Of a stretch of DNA of 64,000 nt, positions 1-9,006 are shown one piece after another. Source of the stretch: Mycoplasma sp. 1018B (GTDB taxonomy: Bacteria > Bacillota_I > Bacilli_A > Mycoplasmatales > Metamycoplasmataceae); the NCBI RefSeq assembly GCF_024582675.1, contig NZ_CP102084.1:620001-684000 (forward strand). Reading direction: 5' to 3'. Positions within the stretch are counted from its first letter, which is position 1. The number at the start of each line of letters is the position of its first letter. The notes below the pieces were generated by a model. It searched no databases, had not been told where the DNA came from, and saw only the letters and a program-made list of their open reading frames with translations. The position numbers and the translations under genes are program-made.

Positions 1-535
1 CATAAGTTTTAGTGTAAATATCAGTATATCCTGCTAATTCTATTACAGAACGTACAGCTCCACTAGCAACTATTCCTTTACCTTTTGGTGCAGGTTTTAA
101 CATTACTTTTGAAGCTAAAAATTTAGCTTCAACAATGTGTGGTACAGTTATTTGTTTAAAAATTGGCACATTTATTAAATTATTTTTTGCATCTTTAATA
201 GCTTTTTTAATAGCATCTGGTACTTCATTGGCTTTCCCATGTCCAAAACCAACACGACCTTTTTTGTCCCCTACAACAACATAAGCAGCAAATGAAAATC
301 TTCTACCACCTTTAACAACTTTAGTTACACGAGCTATATTAACAACTTTTTCGCTAAATTCATTATCATTTTTTTCAAATTTTAAAGGTTTGTCAATTTT
401 GTTAAATCTTGGTTTTCTTTCTGATGAGCTATTTTGAGTTGATTTTGTGTTTTGTTCTTTTACTACAAAAGGTTTTTTAATTTTTCTTACTATTTCTTTT
501 GTTGATTCAACTTTTAATTCTTTATTTTCTGTCAT
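1..535 (-). CDS. rpsE: 30S ribosomal protein S5 (partial, C-terminus beyond the window)
   Basis: S5 sits at the decoding and mRNA-entry region of the 30S subunit and helps accuracy. The double-stranded-RNA-binding-like fold is recognisable from [20 protein letters not shown] and the following [18 protein letters not shown]. The glycine-rich [17 protein letters not shown] segment also matches the family. The first about 50 residues are a charged, low-complexity extension that bacterial S5 proteins normally lack. The ATG shares one base with the stop of rplR (TAATG), so translation is probably coupled. The gene runs off the left edge, so its end and the next operon genes cannot be seen. Confidence 0.95.
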   Translation of the reverse strand, partial: MTENKELKVESTKEIVRKIKKPFVVKEQNTKSTQNSSSERKPRFNKIDKPLKFEKNDNEFSEKVVNIARVTKVVKGGRRFSFAAYVVVGDKKGRVGFGHGKANEVPDAIKKAIKDAKNNLINVPIFKQITVPHIVEAKFLASKVMLKPAPKGKGIVASGAVRSVIELAGYTDIYTKTY

Positions 536-891
536 TAGAATTTAACTCCTTTAACATGTTCTCTAACTGCTTCAGCAAAAGCTTTAACACGACCATGATA
601 AATATAACCAGCTCTATCAAATACCAATTCTTTAATTCCTAAATTATTAATTAACTCTGCCATTTTTTTACCCGCTTCTTTTGCTGAAGAAATATTTCCT
701 TTATAAATACCTTTTTCAAGTGTGCTAACAGAAGCTAAAGTTTTACCAGTAGTATCATCAATTAGTTGAGCATAAAAATTTTGATGTGATTTAAATACGT
801 TAAGACGAGGTTTATTACTTGTTCCAAAAATATGTTGTCTTTCACGCAAGTGTTTAACTTTACGTGCTTTATTACGAGATAATTGAGACAT
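535..891 (-). CDS. rplR: 50S ribosomal protein L18
   Basis: L18 binds 5S rRNA in the central protuberance of the 50S subunit. The 118-residue length is normal for the family. The RPRLNVFKS-like strand ([20 protein letters not shown]) and the C-terminal [21 protein letters not shown] are family hallmarks. A purine-rich Shine-Dalgarno (GGAAGGAA) lies just before the ATG. It is the second-last gene visible in the S10/spc operon, and its stop overlaps the rpsE start by one base. Confidence 0.97.
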   Translation of the reverse strand: MSQLSRNKARKVKHLRERQHIFGTSNKPRLNVFKSHQNFYAQLIDDTTGKTLASVSTLEKGIYKGNISSAKEAGKKMAELINNLGIKELVFDRAGYIYHGRVKAFAEAVREHVKGVKF

Positions 892-910
892 AAATTCCTT
901 CCTTTATTTT

Positions 911-1450
911 TTATTTAGCAGAAGTTTTACCTTCTTTACGACGAATCACTTCATCTTTATATGCTATTCCTTTACCAGAATATGGATTTGGTTTTCTAAC
1001 GCTGCGAATAATTGAAGCAAATTGGCCAACTGATTCTTTATTTATACCTTTAATAGTTATTTCAGTTGGTTTATTAATTTCTACTTTGACATCATTAGGA
1101 ATATTAACATTTACTAAATGACTATAACCAGCTGCTATTTCTATAATTTTATCTTTTAATGTTGCTCTATAACCAACACCTTTAATAACTAATTCTTTAA
1201 TAAACCCTTTAGAAACTCCTAAAAGCATGTTTGCTATTAAAGCATTAGTTGTTCCATGCAATTGTTTTGTATGTTTTTCTTCATTAGCACGTAATGTACT
1301 AATTTTATTTTCTTCTATATTTATTTTAATCAATGGACTAAATTCATTAGTTAATTCACCAAGTGGTCCTTGAACGCTTAACTTAGTTTGATCTAAAGTA
1401 ACTTTGACATCATTAGGAATAATTAATACACGATTACCTACACGAGACAT
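911..1450 (-). CDS. rplF: 50S ribosomal protein L6
   Basis: L6 lies near the sarcin-ricin loop and the factor-binding site of the 50S subunit. The sequence begins MSRVGNRVLIIPNDVKV. It carries the conserved C-terminal segment SVRKPNPYSGKGIAYKDEVIRRKEGK, and its 179 residues match the family. The fold is an internal duplication, and both halves here contain the peptide IPNDVKV, encoded by an identical 20-base stretch. A strong ribosome-binding site (AGGAGG) precedes the ATG. It lies 19 bases upstream of rplR in the operon. Confidence 0.97.
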   Translation of the reverse strand: MSRVGNRVLIIPNDVKVTLDQTKLSVQGPLGELTNEFSPLIKINIEENKISTLRANEEKHTKQLHGTTNALIANMLLGVSKGFIKELVIKGVGYRATLKDKIIEIAAGYSHLVNVNIPNDVKVEINKPTEITIKGINKESVGQFASIIRSVRKPNPYSGKGIAYKDEVIRRKEGKTSAK

Positions 1451-1459
1451 TAATTCCTC

Positions 1460-1855
1460 CTATCAAATGTAAGCGATTACTTCACCGCCAACATGTTCCT
1501 TACGAGCTTGTTTATCAGTCATTATACCTTTAGATGTAGAAATTATTGCAGTTCCATAACCTGAAAGAACAGATGGTAATTTATCAACAGAAGCATAAAC
1601 TCTTAAACCAGGTTTTGACACTCTTTTAAAATCAATAATAGCTCTTTGTGAATTTTTATATTTTAAAACTATTTCAAAGTTTTTGTTTTTACCTTCGCCT
1701 TTTACTGAATAAGATGTTATATAACCTTCATTTAATAAAATATCTAGAATTTTGGCTTTTTTATTTGAAAAAGGAACATTAACAGTTTTAAATTTACGTT
1801 GATTAGCATTTTTTATACGCACAATCATATCTGAAATCGGATCTGTTATAAACAT
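1460..1855 (-). CDS. rpsH: 30S ribosomal protein S8
   Basis: S8 is a primary 16S rRNA binder in the central domain and, in some bacteria, the translational repressor of this operon. MFITDPISDMIVRIKNANQRK at the start and the glycine-rich [22 protein letters not shown] end are diagnostic. The final residue before the TAG stop is a UGA-encoded Trp, as expected for the family, giving 131 residues. I chose the ATG at 1855 because it matches the usual S8 N-terminus. An in-frame TTG at 1867 would add four residues and overlap rpsN. Confidence 0.95.
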
Positions 1856-1860
1856 TTTTT

Positions 1861-2046
1861 CTATCAACTCGCTTTCTTCATGCCAGGTATTTTTCCTTCA
1901 TGGGCTAAATTACGGAAACAAATACGACATATTTTATATTTTCTTAAAACTGCATGTGGACGACCGCATAATTCACAACGTGTATAAGCACGCGTAGAAA
2001 ATTTAGGGTGTTTTAATGCTTTTACTTTTAATGATTTTTTTGCCAT
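1861..2046 (-). CDS. rpsN: 30S ribosomal protein S14, zinc-binding (type Z)
   Basis: This is a 61-residue S14 of the short type Z, which assembles into the 30S head. Two CxxC pairs (CELCGRP and CRICFR) form the zinc knuckle. The protein ends KKASW, with the Trp encoded by UGA and followed by TAG; reading UGA as stop would remove the conserved last residue. A GGAG ribosome-binding site precedes the ATG. The zinc-binding form means the ribosome depends on zinc here; no zinc-independent paralogue is visible in the window. Confidence 0.97.
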
Positions 2047-2048
2047 TA

Positions 2049-2597
2049 TTATTTTTCTCCTTTTGCAAAAGGCATACCAATTAATTCTAATAATGTTCTT
2101 GCTTCTTCGTTTGAATTAGTTGAAGTTATTAATTGAACATCTAATCCTTTAATACGACGAATTTTATCAAATTCTATTTCTGGGAAAATAATTTCTTCTT
2201 TTATACCTAATGAATAATTACCGTGTTTATCAAATGCTTTAGGATTAGCACCTTTAAAATCACGTATACGTGGCATTGCCACATTTATTAATTTATCAAG
2301 AAAATCTCACATTCTTTCTCTTCTTAATGTTACTTTTCCGCCCATTGGCATTCCTTCACGTAATTTTCATGAAGCATTAGATTTTCTTGCTTTTGTTTGA
2401 AAAGGTTTTTGTCCTGAAATAACGGTCAATTCGTTTAATACTTCTTCGATTGCTTTTGAATTTGAAACTTCTTTGCCAGCGGTCATATTAAGAACTATTT
2501 TTTCTAAACGTGGAACTTGCATTACAGAAGAATAATTATATTTTTCAATTAATGCAGGTACAACTTTAGTTTGATAATGTATTTTTAAATTACTCAT
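2049..2597 (-). CDS. rplE: 50S ribosomal protein L5
   Basis: L5 binds 5S rRNA and contacts the P-site tRNA region. The 182-residue frame contains the family signature [21 protein letters not shown], the [14 protein letters not shown] loop and the C-terminal [15 protein letters not shown]. Two tryptophans in the middle are UGA codons. Its ribosome-binding site (AAAGGAAC) lies inside the end of rplX. Confidence 0.96.
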
Positions 2598-2599
2598 AA

Positions 2600-2917
2600 T
2601 TAAAGTTCCTTTTTAGTTTTACGATTAATTCTTATTTTTTTATCGTTCTTGAATTCATAACCGATTTTCGAATAAACTGCAGGAGAATTTTTAGTTGCTT
2701 TTTTTACTAAAATTGAAAGATTTGAAGCATGAATAGGAGCTTCTATTTGTTTAATTTGTCCATCTTGACCTTGGGTCGGTTTTACGTGTTTGGTTACTTT
2801 ATTAATATCTTTGATTCAAACAAGATTTTTCTTTGTATCAATTTTTTCAATTGTTCCAATTTTACCTTTATGTGAACCAGCAATAATAATTACTTCATCA
2901 TGTTTTTTAAATTTCAT
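2600..2917 (-). CDS. rplX: 50S ribosomal protein L24
   Basis: L24 initiates 50S assembly and lies by the exit tunnel. The 105-residue reading frame starts [21 protein letters not shown], the KOW motif typical of L24. It continues with [17 protein letters not shown] and the HASNLSIL segment. One internal UGA (at LVW) must be read as Trp, so a standard-code search would miss this gene. An AGAGGAAAT ribosome-binding site lies just before the ATG. It lies two bases upstream of rplE. Confidence 0.95.
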
Positions 2918-2948
2918 ATTTCCTCTTTTTTTATTAAATATATTAAAT

Positions 2949-3317
2949 CTATAAAACTTCAGGAGCTAATGAAACAATTTTTAAATAACCTTTATCACGT
3001 AATTCACGAGCGATAGGGCCAAATACACGACTTCCTCTTAATGAACCATCTTCTTTTATTATTACAACTGCATTATCATCAAATTTTATATGAGAACCAT
3101 TAGCTCTTTTTATTCCATATGTACTTCTAACAATAACGGCTTTTACTACTTGACCTTCTTTTACTATACCATTAGGAATTGCTTTTTTAACAGAACATAC
3201 TATAACATCACCAATATTTGCTGTTTTTTTACGACTTCCGCCTAAAACTCTAATTAAACCAACTTCTTTTGCACCAGAATTATCTGCTACATTTAATTTA
3301 GAAAGTTCCAATAACAT
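2949..3317 (-). CDS. rplN: 50S ribosomal protein L14
   Basis: L14 forms an intersubunit bridge on the 50S and is the docking site of the silencing factor RsfS. The 122 residues cover the whole family, from [20 protein letters not shown] to [19 protein letters not shown]. The conserved [23 protein letters not shown] block is present. It follows rpsQ by two bases. Confidence 0.97.
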   Translation of the reverse strand: MLLELSKLNVADNSGAKEVGLIRVLGGSRKKTANIGDVIVCSVKKAIPNGIVKEGQVVKAVIVRSTYGIKRANGSHIKFDDNAVVIIKEDGSLRGSRVFGPIARELRDKGYLKIVSLAPEVL

Positions 3318-3319
3318 TT

Positions 3320-3592
3320 TTATTGCTCACTTTCTGAAGCATGTTGTTTAATTTCAACCAAACGGAAATGTTTTGTTTTTGATAATGGTCTAGTTTCCAT
3401 AATAATTACTATATCATTAACTTGAGCTTTATTTAATTCATCATGAACAGCAAAACGTTTAGTAGTTTTAAAACGTTTAGAATACAATCTATGTGATCTA
3501 TATGTTTCAACTTCTACAAAAATAGTTTTATCACCTCTAACAGAAGTAACTTTACCTTGTAGTGTTTTACGAGTTTTTGTCTTTCTTTGCAT
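3320..3592 (-). CDS. rpsQ: 30S ribosomal protein S17
   Basis: S17 is an early 16S rRNA-binding protein with an OB fold. [21 protein letters not shown], the HPLYKK-like [21 protein letters not shown] and the [16 protein letters not shown] end identify it. The length (90 residues) is normal. Its ATG overlaps the rpmC stop by one base. Confidence 0.96.
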   Translation of the reverse strand: MQRKTKTRKTLQGKVTSVRGDKTIFVEVETYRSHRLYSKRFKTTKRFAVHDELNKAQVNDIVIIMETRPLSKTKHFRLVEIKQHASESEQ

Positions 3593-3792
3593 TATTTATT
3601 TCCTTTAATTTCATGTTGTCTAATAGCTGTTAAAACTTTTGCAATATCTTTTCTGATTAAATTAATTTTATGTGTTTGGTCAAGACTAGTAGTTGCATTT
3701 TTAAATTTTAGTGTTCACAATTCTGCTTTTAAATCCACAACTAATTTTTTTAATTCTTCTAATGACTTGGTTTGTAAATCTTTAAAAAGCAT
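3592..3792 (-). CDS. rpmC: 50S ribosomal protein L29
   Basis: L29 is a small two-helix protein at the polypeptide exit tunnel and part of the docking site for trigger factor and SRP. The 66-residue frame begins [20 protein letters not shown]. It continues with the family pattern L(K)[21 protein letters not shown] and ends in a helix ending HEIKGNK. One UGA Trp interrupts it under the standard code. One-base TAATG overlaps link it to both rplP (upstream) and rpsQ (downstream), indicating tight translational coupling. Confidence 0.93.
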
Positions 3793-4223
3793 TATTGTTG
3801 TCCTCCCTTAGTATCTTCAACAGATAAAATTCTTCACTTTACTGGTAATTTATGACCACCTAATCTTAAAGCATCGCGAGCTACATCTTCTTTAACTCCT
3901 GATACTTCAAACATTACTGTATTTTCTTTTACAGAAGCATATCAAAATTCTGGACTTCCTTTTCCTGATCCCATACGAACACCTATTGGTTTAGATGTTT
4001 TTTGAAAATGAGGGAAAATACGTATAATAACTTGACCTTCACGTCCCATACGACGAGTTATAGCTATACGAGCTGCTTCAATTTGTCTTGCAGTAATAAT
4101 TGAACCAGTAGTTGCTTGTAAACCGAAATCTCCGAATGAAATTTTATTACCTTTTTGTGCTTTTCTTTTTAATGGATTAACTAAAAAAGGTTTACGATAT
4201 TTAGTTCTTTTTGGTTGAAGCAT
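3792..4223 (-). CDS. rplP: 50S ribosomal protein L16
   Basis: L16 organises the A site near the peptidyl transferase centre. [21 protein letters not shown], the [28 protein letters not shown] block and the [19 protein letters not shown] segment are diagnostic. A UGA Trp lies in the last of these. The 143 residues match the family. The ribosome-binding site (GGAAGGAGAAG) is within the last codons of rpsC, and the ATG shares a base with the rpsC stop. Confidence 0.97.
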
Positions 4224-4876
4224 TATTCTTCTCCTTCCAAATTAACTTCACCTTTTGATATTCACACTTTAACTCCAATTGCGCCATAAGTAGTTTTTGC
4301 TATAGCTCTAGCAAAATCTACATCTTGTCTTAAAGTATGTAATTTCATTTCTCCACGAGAATATCCTTCGGTTCTAGCCATATCAACACCATTTAAACGA
4401 CCTGATACAGCGGTTTTAATGCCTTTAGCACCTGCTTTTAAAGCATCGTTAATTATTAATTTTTGTGCTATTCTGAAACTTTCACGATTTTCTAATTTTT
4501 GAGCAATAGCTTCAGCAGCCAAACGTGCATTTAAAGCTGGTTCTTTTAATAAAATTACTTGTAAATTAATATCAAGATTTTTGTTCTTTAAAAATTTATG
4601 TAAATTCAATCTTAATGATTCAATATTTTTTCCGCCTTCACCTAAAATTTTAGCCGGGAATGGCGTGTGTAATAAAACGGTTATTTTATTTTGAGCATTT
4701 CTTTTAATTTGTACTAAACCAAGTTGATATTTACGTACTAATTTATCAAAAAACTTATAAATATTAGCATCTTGTACTAACAATTTTCCATAATTAGCTT
4801 TTTCGCTAAATCAAACAGTATTGTGATTTTTTGTTATACCATATCTAAAACCATTTGGATTAACTTTTTGACCCAT
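4223..4876 (-). CDS. rpsC: 30S ribosomal protein S3
   Basis: S3 lines the mRNA entry channel and has helicase activity together with S4 and S5. The start [16 protein letters not shown] and the KH-domain GGKNIESLR loop are present. The C-terminal domain carries [21 protein letters not shown] and [11 protein letters not shown]. Two UGA Trp codons occur: one near residue 22 and one close to the C-terminus (VKVW). The 217 residues match the family. It lies 12 bases downstream of rplV. Confidence 0.97.
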
Positions 4877-4888
4877 AAATATCTCCTT

Positions 4889-5227
4889 TTATCTTTCTTC
4901 CAATGTAATTGATAAATGACTTGTACGTTTTAAAATTGAAAATGCTCTACCTTGTGAATGAGGTTGAAATCTCTTTAGTGTTGGCCCTTCGTTAACTAAA
5001 ACTTCTTTAACATATAATTTTGAAGCATCCATTCCATGATTGTTAGTTGCGTTTGCTACAGCTGAATTAATGAGTTTAATAAATAATTCTGAAGCTTTTT
5101 TGTTTGTATTATGTAATATTCCTAAAGCTACTTTAACATCTTTATGTCTAAATAAATCTGCTACAAGTCTAGCTTTTCTAGCACTAATACGTTGTGTTTT
5201 AACAAGTGCTTTTGCTTGTGATTTCAT
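4889..5227 (-). CDS. rplV: 50S ribosomal protein L22
   Basis: L22 reaches into the exit tunnel with a beta-hairpin that is the site of many macrolide-resistance changes. The sequence has the family features [42 protein letters not shown] and the hairpin region [21 protein letters not shown]. The arginine-rich tip ([10 protein letters not shown]) is intact. The length is 112 residues. Confidence 0.97.
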   Translation of the reverse strand: MKSQAKALVKTQRISARKARLVADLFRHKDVKVALGILHNTNKKASELFIKLINSAVANATNNHGMDASKLYVKEVLVNEGPTLKRFQPHSQGRAFSILKRTSHLSITLEER

Positions 5228-5229
5228 AA

Positions 5230-5505
5230 TTATTTTTTCCCTTTATCAGCGCCATGGCCTGAAAATGTTCTTGTAGGAGCAAACTCGCCTAATTTATGGC
5301 CAACCATATCATCTGTTACATAAACATCAATAAATTTATGTCCATTATGAACTTGAAAAGTTAATCCAACAAAATCTGGAAAAATTGTTGATCTTCTTGA
5401 TCAAGTTTTTATTGGAGCTTTTTTAACTTTGCCTTCAATTATTGCTTGAACTTTTTTTAATAAATGTTCATCAGCAAAAGGACCTTTTTTAAGACTACGA
5501 GCCAT
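5230..5505 (-). CDS. rpsS: 30S ribosomal protein S19
   Basis: S19 sits in the 30S head beside S13. The 91-residue product starts [19 protein letters not shown] and contains [21 protein letters not shown] (Trp as UGA). It ends with [21 protein letters not shown], all canonical. The ATG overlaps the rplB stop by one base and the stop falls two bases before rplV. Confidence 0.96.
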
Positions 5506-6350
5506 TATTTAGCATCCTTTCTTCTTCTTATTATTAATTTGTTTGAAGCTTTTTTAGTTTTTCTAGTTTTTACTCCTAAAGCTTTTTTACCTCAAGGAGT
5601 AAGTGGGGCTTTACGTCCTACTGGTTGCTTACCTTCTCCACCACCGTGTGGGTGATCTACAGGGTTCATTACTGAACCTCTTACAGTAGGTCTAACACCT
5701 AAATGACGATTTCTTCCTGCTTTACCTAAATTTACAAGTAAATGTTCTTCATTACCTACAGAACCAATAGTTGCACGACAACGAGCCAAAATACGACGCA
5801 TTTCTCCTGATTTTAAACGTAAGATAACATATTTGCCGTCATCATCTTTACCTAAAATTTGGGCACTTGTTCCTGCTGAACGAGCTATTTGTCCACCAGC
5901 TCCTGGTTGCATTTCAATATTATGAACAATTGTTCCTTCTGGAATATTTGCTAATGGTAACGCATTTCCTATTAAAATATCAACATTTACACCAGAAATA
6001 ACAGTTTGACCAATTTTAATACCTTGTGGTGCTAATATATATCTTTTTTCTCCATCAGCATATGTTAATAAACAAATATTTGCTGAACGATTTGGATCAT
6101 ATTCAATTGATTTAACAGTTGCTGGAATATTATCTTTATTACGTTTGAAATCAATAATTCTATAAAATCTTTTTACTCTACCACCTTTATGTCTAACGGT
6201 GATTTTCCCTTGATTATTACGTCCTGATTTTTTCTTTAAAATTACCATTAAAGATTTTTCAGGATCATGGCCACTTAAATTAGCAGCATAGTCAAGAGAA
6301 GACATATTACGACGACCGTTGGTGGTTGGCTTATAATGTTTAATAGCCAT
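5505..6350 (-). CDS. rplB: 50S ribosomal protein L2
   Basis: L2 is one of the most conserved 50S proteins and supports subunit association and peptidyl transfer. [18 protein letters not shown], the [15 protein letters not shown] strand and the C-terminal [19 protein letters not shown] loop with its conserved histidine region are all present. The full length is 281 residues when the UGA after APLTP is read as Trp and the basic tail is included. A 66-base gap separates it from rplW, the largest gap inside the operon. Confidence 0.98.
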
Positions 6351-6416
6351 ATTATCTTTCTCCTTTGCTTAAAAATAGATGAGGAATTTTCTTTTAAGCA
6401 ATTATATTAGTATCCT

Positions 6417-6890
6417 CTATGCTTCTTTTCTACTTCTATTTACTGTTTTTCTACTTGCATTACTTGTTTGTGATTTGTTTTTAATTGTATTTGCCTTTTT
6501 TTGAGCTATTTTTTCAGCTAGTTTTGCTTCTTTATCAGCATTTTGTTTTTTAGTAATTTGATTTTGAGTTTCTTTTAATTCTGCTTTAACCTTATCTTGT
6601 GCTTCGTTCTCGTTAGGATAATAATTTATAACATATCCTTCTTTTAAAGTTACTATAGCTTTTTTATAACGGTTTAAATAACCTTCAAAACGACCTACTC
6701 TTTTATATTTTTTATCAATTTTAATAGTATTAACTGAAGAAACTTTAACTTGAAAAATGTGTTCAACAGCATTTTTAATTTGATATTTATTTGCTGAATA
6801 ATCTACTTCAAAAGTATATGTATTTTGACTTTGTAAATTATTTGTTTTTTCAGTAAGAATAGGTTTTTTAATAACTTGTGTTAATTCCAT
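6417..6890 (-). CDS. rplW: 50S ribosomal protein L23 with a long C-terminal tail
   Basis: L23 is the main exit-tunnel docking protein for trigger factor and SRP. Residues 1-95 match the family: the N-terminal IKKPILTEKTNNLQ, then YTFEVDYSANKYQIKNAVEHIF, then YKRVGRFEGYLNRYKKAIVTL. The remaining about 60 residues are an added lysine/glutamate/alanine-rich helix-prone tail ending in a basic RKTVNRSRKEA. Typical bacterial L23 stops near residue 95-100, so the tail is an extension of unknown role near the tunnel exit. Confidence 0.95.
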   Translation of the reverse strand: MELTQVIKKPILTEKTNNLQSQNTYTFEVDYSANKYQIKNAVEHIFQVKVSSVNTIKIDKKYKRVGRFEGYLNRYKKAIVTLKEGYVINYYPNENEAQDKVKAELKETQNQITKKQNADKEAKLAEKIAQKKANTIKNKSQTSNASRKTVNRSRKEA

Positions 6891-6897
6891 GTTTGAA

Positions 6898-7863
6898 TTA
6901 TTTAACTCCTTTTTGTTTAAACAACTCTAATCCTTCGTTTGAAAGCACTAAAACATCAGCTCAAATTAAATCTTCCACTAATACTGATGAAGGTTTTACT
7001 ACTAAAACATTTTTTAAATTTGATAATGCTAATAATACATTTTCATCATTAGAAACAACTAAAATATGTTTTAAATTAGCAATACCTAATGAATTTAATT
7101 TATTAACAGCATCTTTAGTTTTAATACTGTTTATAACAAAATCATCAATTACAACTGATTTATTATTTGCAAGTAATGTTAAAGCTGATAAAAAGGCTAA
7201 TTTTTTAACTTTTTTATTAACTTTTAAATCATAATTTTTTTCAATTCTAGGTCCAAAAGCTCTACCACCACCTACTCATATCGGTGATCTAGTCGAACCG
7301 GCACGAGCACGACCTGTTCCTTTTTGTCTTCAAGGTTTCTTGCCACCACCTCTTACTTCGGCACGAGTTTTAACAGAATGTGTTCCTTGTCTTCTCGATG
7401 CTCTTTCAGATAAAATTGAATCAAAAATGGCTTGTGAATAAATTTTATTTAATGCAAAAATTTCTTTTGGAAGATTTGTAGTATCAAAGTTTAATTTAGA
7501 TAATTTATTAAAATCTATTTTTTCTTTTGTTACTTTAGCAACTGATTTATCTACTAAATTTTCTTTTTCTATATATTCAATTGCTTTATGATTTTCTACA
7601 TTTTCTTCATTTACTCTATTTAGTATTACTTTTGCCTTGTCTAAACCAACTGATCCTCTATATGCTCCGTCTCTATGGAATCATACTCTAGTATCATTTT
7701 TAGATTTTTCACTTAATTTTATAAATTCTTCTACTGCTTGAGTAAAAGTTTTAAAGTTAGTGTGTTTTTTTACATTAGCTTTTTTTAAATTGAAAGTTAC
7801 ATTACGTTCTTTATCAAATTTTTCTGAAATATAGTATTTTTCTAAAGTTGATTTTTCAGCCAT
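6898..7863 (-). CDS. rplD: 50S ribosomal protein L4 with an extra N-terminal domain
   Basis: L4 lines the exit tunnel with a long loop. The canonical part begins around residue 115, where [20 protein letters not shown] and [19 protein letters not shown] form the tunnel loop. It ends with the nucleotide-binding-like fold around [17 protein letters not shown]. The whole frame is 321 residues against about 205-210 usually. The first about 110 residues include a compact stretch, [20 protein letters not shown] followed by a [12 protein letters not shown] strand. That pattern resembles the small DUF2188-type fold, but the match is weak and made by eye. Start ATG at 7863 with an AGGAG site. UGA Trp codons occur at three or more sites. 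Confidence 0.95.
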
Positions 7864-7872
7864 AATTCTCCT

Positions 7873-8670
7873 CTATTTTTCAGATTCTTTTTCTTCTTCA
7901 GCTTTTAAAATTAATTTTTCTAATTCTGAAGAATGCATTCCTGTTGTAACTTCAATATTAAATTTCTTAGCTTTTTCAACTAATTCATTCATTTTTATAA
8001 CTTCTTTAACATCAACTAACTTAATAGCACTAGGATTTGGTAATCCTTTGATAGCTTGTTTAATAACTAATAAACTTTTATTAGCACCAGGAACAGAACC
8101 TTTAACTAATAAATAATTGTTTTCCAAATCAACTTTAACAATTACTAAATTTTGAATAGTTACTTTTTCTGCGCCTAGATGTCCCGGCATAGTCATACCT
8201 TTGACAACACGGTTACCACTTATATCACCGATTGAACCTGTTTGTCTAATAGGTTTGCTACCACCACCGCCACCATGTGATTTGGGACCAATGTGTTGGT
8301 TTCATCTTTTAATAGTACCAGCAAATCCTTTACCTTTAGATATACCTGTAATATCAACTAAATCACCAGCACTAAAGATATTTACATTTACGAAAGAACC
8401 TAATTCATATCCTTTCATATTGCGAATTTCTTTAACGAAGCGCTTAGGTGTTGTATTAGCTTTTGCAAATTGACCTTTTAGGGGTTTATTTGCATTTTTT
8501 TCTTTTAATTCTCCTACTGCTAATTGAGTGGCTACATAACCATTTTTTTCAACAGTGAGAATTTTAGACACAACATTCGGTTGAACCTCTATTACTGTCA
8601 CAGGAATAGAATCACCTGTTTCAGTATAAATCTGGGTCATTCCGATTTTACGTCCTAAGATTCCTTTCAT
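7873..8670 (-). CDS. rplC: 50S ribosomal protein L3
   Basis: L3 is an early 50S assembly protein reaching the peptidyl transferase centre. [15 protein letters not shown] is the canonical start. [11 protein letters not shown]...[12 protein letters not shown] and the [18 protein letters not shown] block confirm it. The start is placed at the ATG at 8670. An in-frame GTG nine bases earlier is better explained as part of the Shine-Dalgarno (AGAGGTGAAAG). The length is 265 residues. Confidence 0.97.
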
Positions 8671-8700
8671 ATCTTTCACCTCTTAAAATAATAAATTAAA

Positions 8701-9006
8701 TTAATTTTGTGATATTTTAATTAAAACACCAGCAGGTAATTCAAATCTTTTAATTTGATCAACTACTTTATCACTAGCATTATGTAAAACAATTAAACGT
8801 TGATAAGTTCTTGATTCAAATTGTTCACGTGATTTTTTATTTACGTGTACTGATCTTAAAATAGTCACAACTTCTCTTTTAGTTGGTAAAGCTACTGGGC
8901 CGCTAATTTTTATATTTTCTTTTTTAGCAATTTCAATAATTTTTTTAGCAGCAAAATCAACTAAAGTATGTTCAAATGATTTTACTTTAATATTTAATTT
9001 ACTCAC
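8701..9006 (-). CDS. rpsJ: 30S ribosomal protein S10, first gene of the operon
   Basis: S10 is a 30S head protein that also pairs with NusB/NusG in antitermination. KINIKVKSFEHT-like MSKLNIKVKSFEHTLVD, the GPVALPTKREVVTILRSVHV loop and the SREQFESRTYQRLIVL end identify it. No ATG fits, so the start is GTG at 9006, seven bases after AAGGAGA. It opens the S10/spc operon, whose order continues rplC-D-W-B, rpsS, rplV, rpsC, rplP, rpmC, rpsQ, rplN-X-E, rpsN, rpsH, rplF-R and rpsE. Confidence 0.96.
   Translation of the reverse strand: MSKLNIKVKSFEHTLVDFAAKKIIEIAKKENIKISGPVALPTKREVVTILRSVHVNKKSREQFESRTYQRLIVLHNASDKVVDQIKRFELPAGVLIKISQN

Noticed and set aside
3587-3811. Open reading frames on the plus strand opposite the ribosomal operon (for example 3587-3811, 5040-5276, 5464-5655, 6878-7234, 8201-8473)
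   Set aside because: They lie antisense to clear ribosomal protein genes, have no family motif or ribosome-binding site, and reflect the reverse reading of AT-rich coding DNA.
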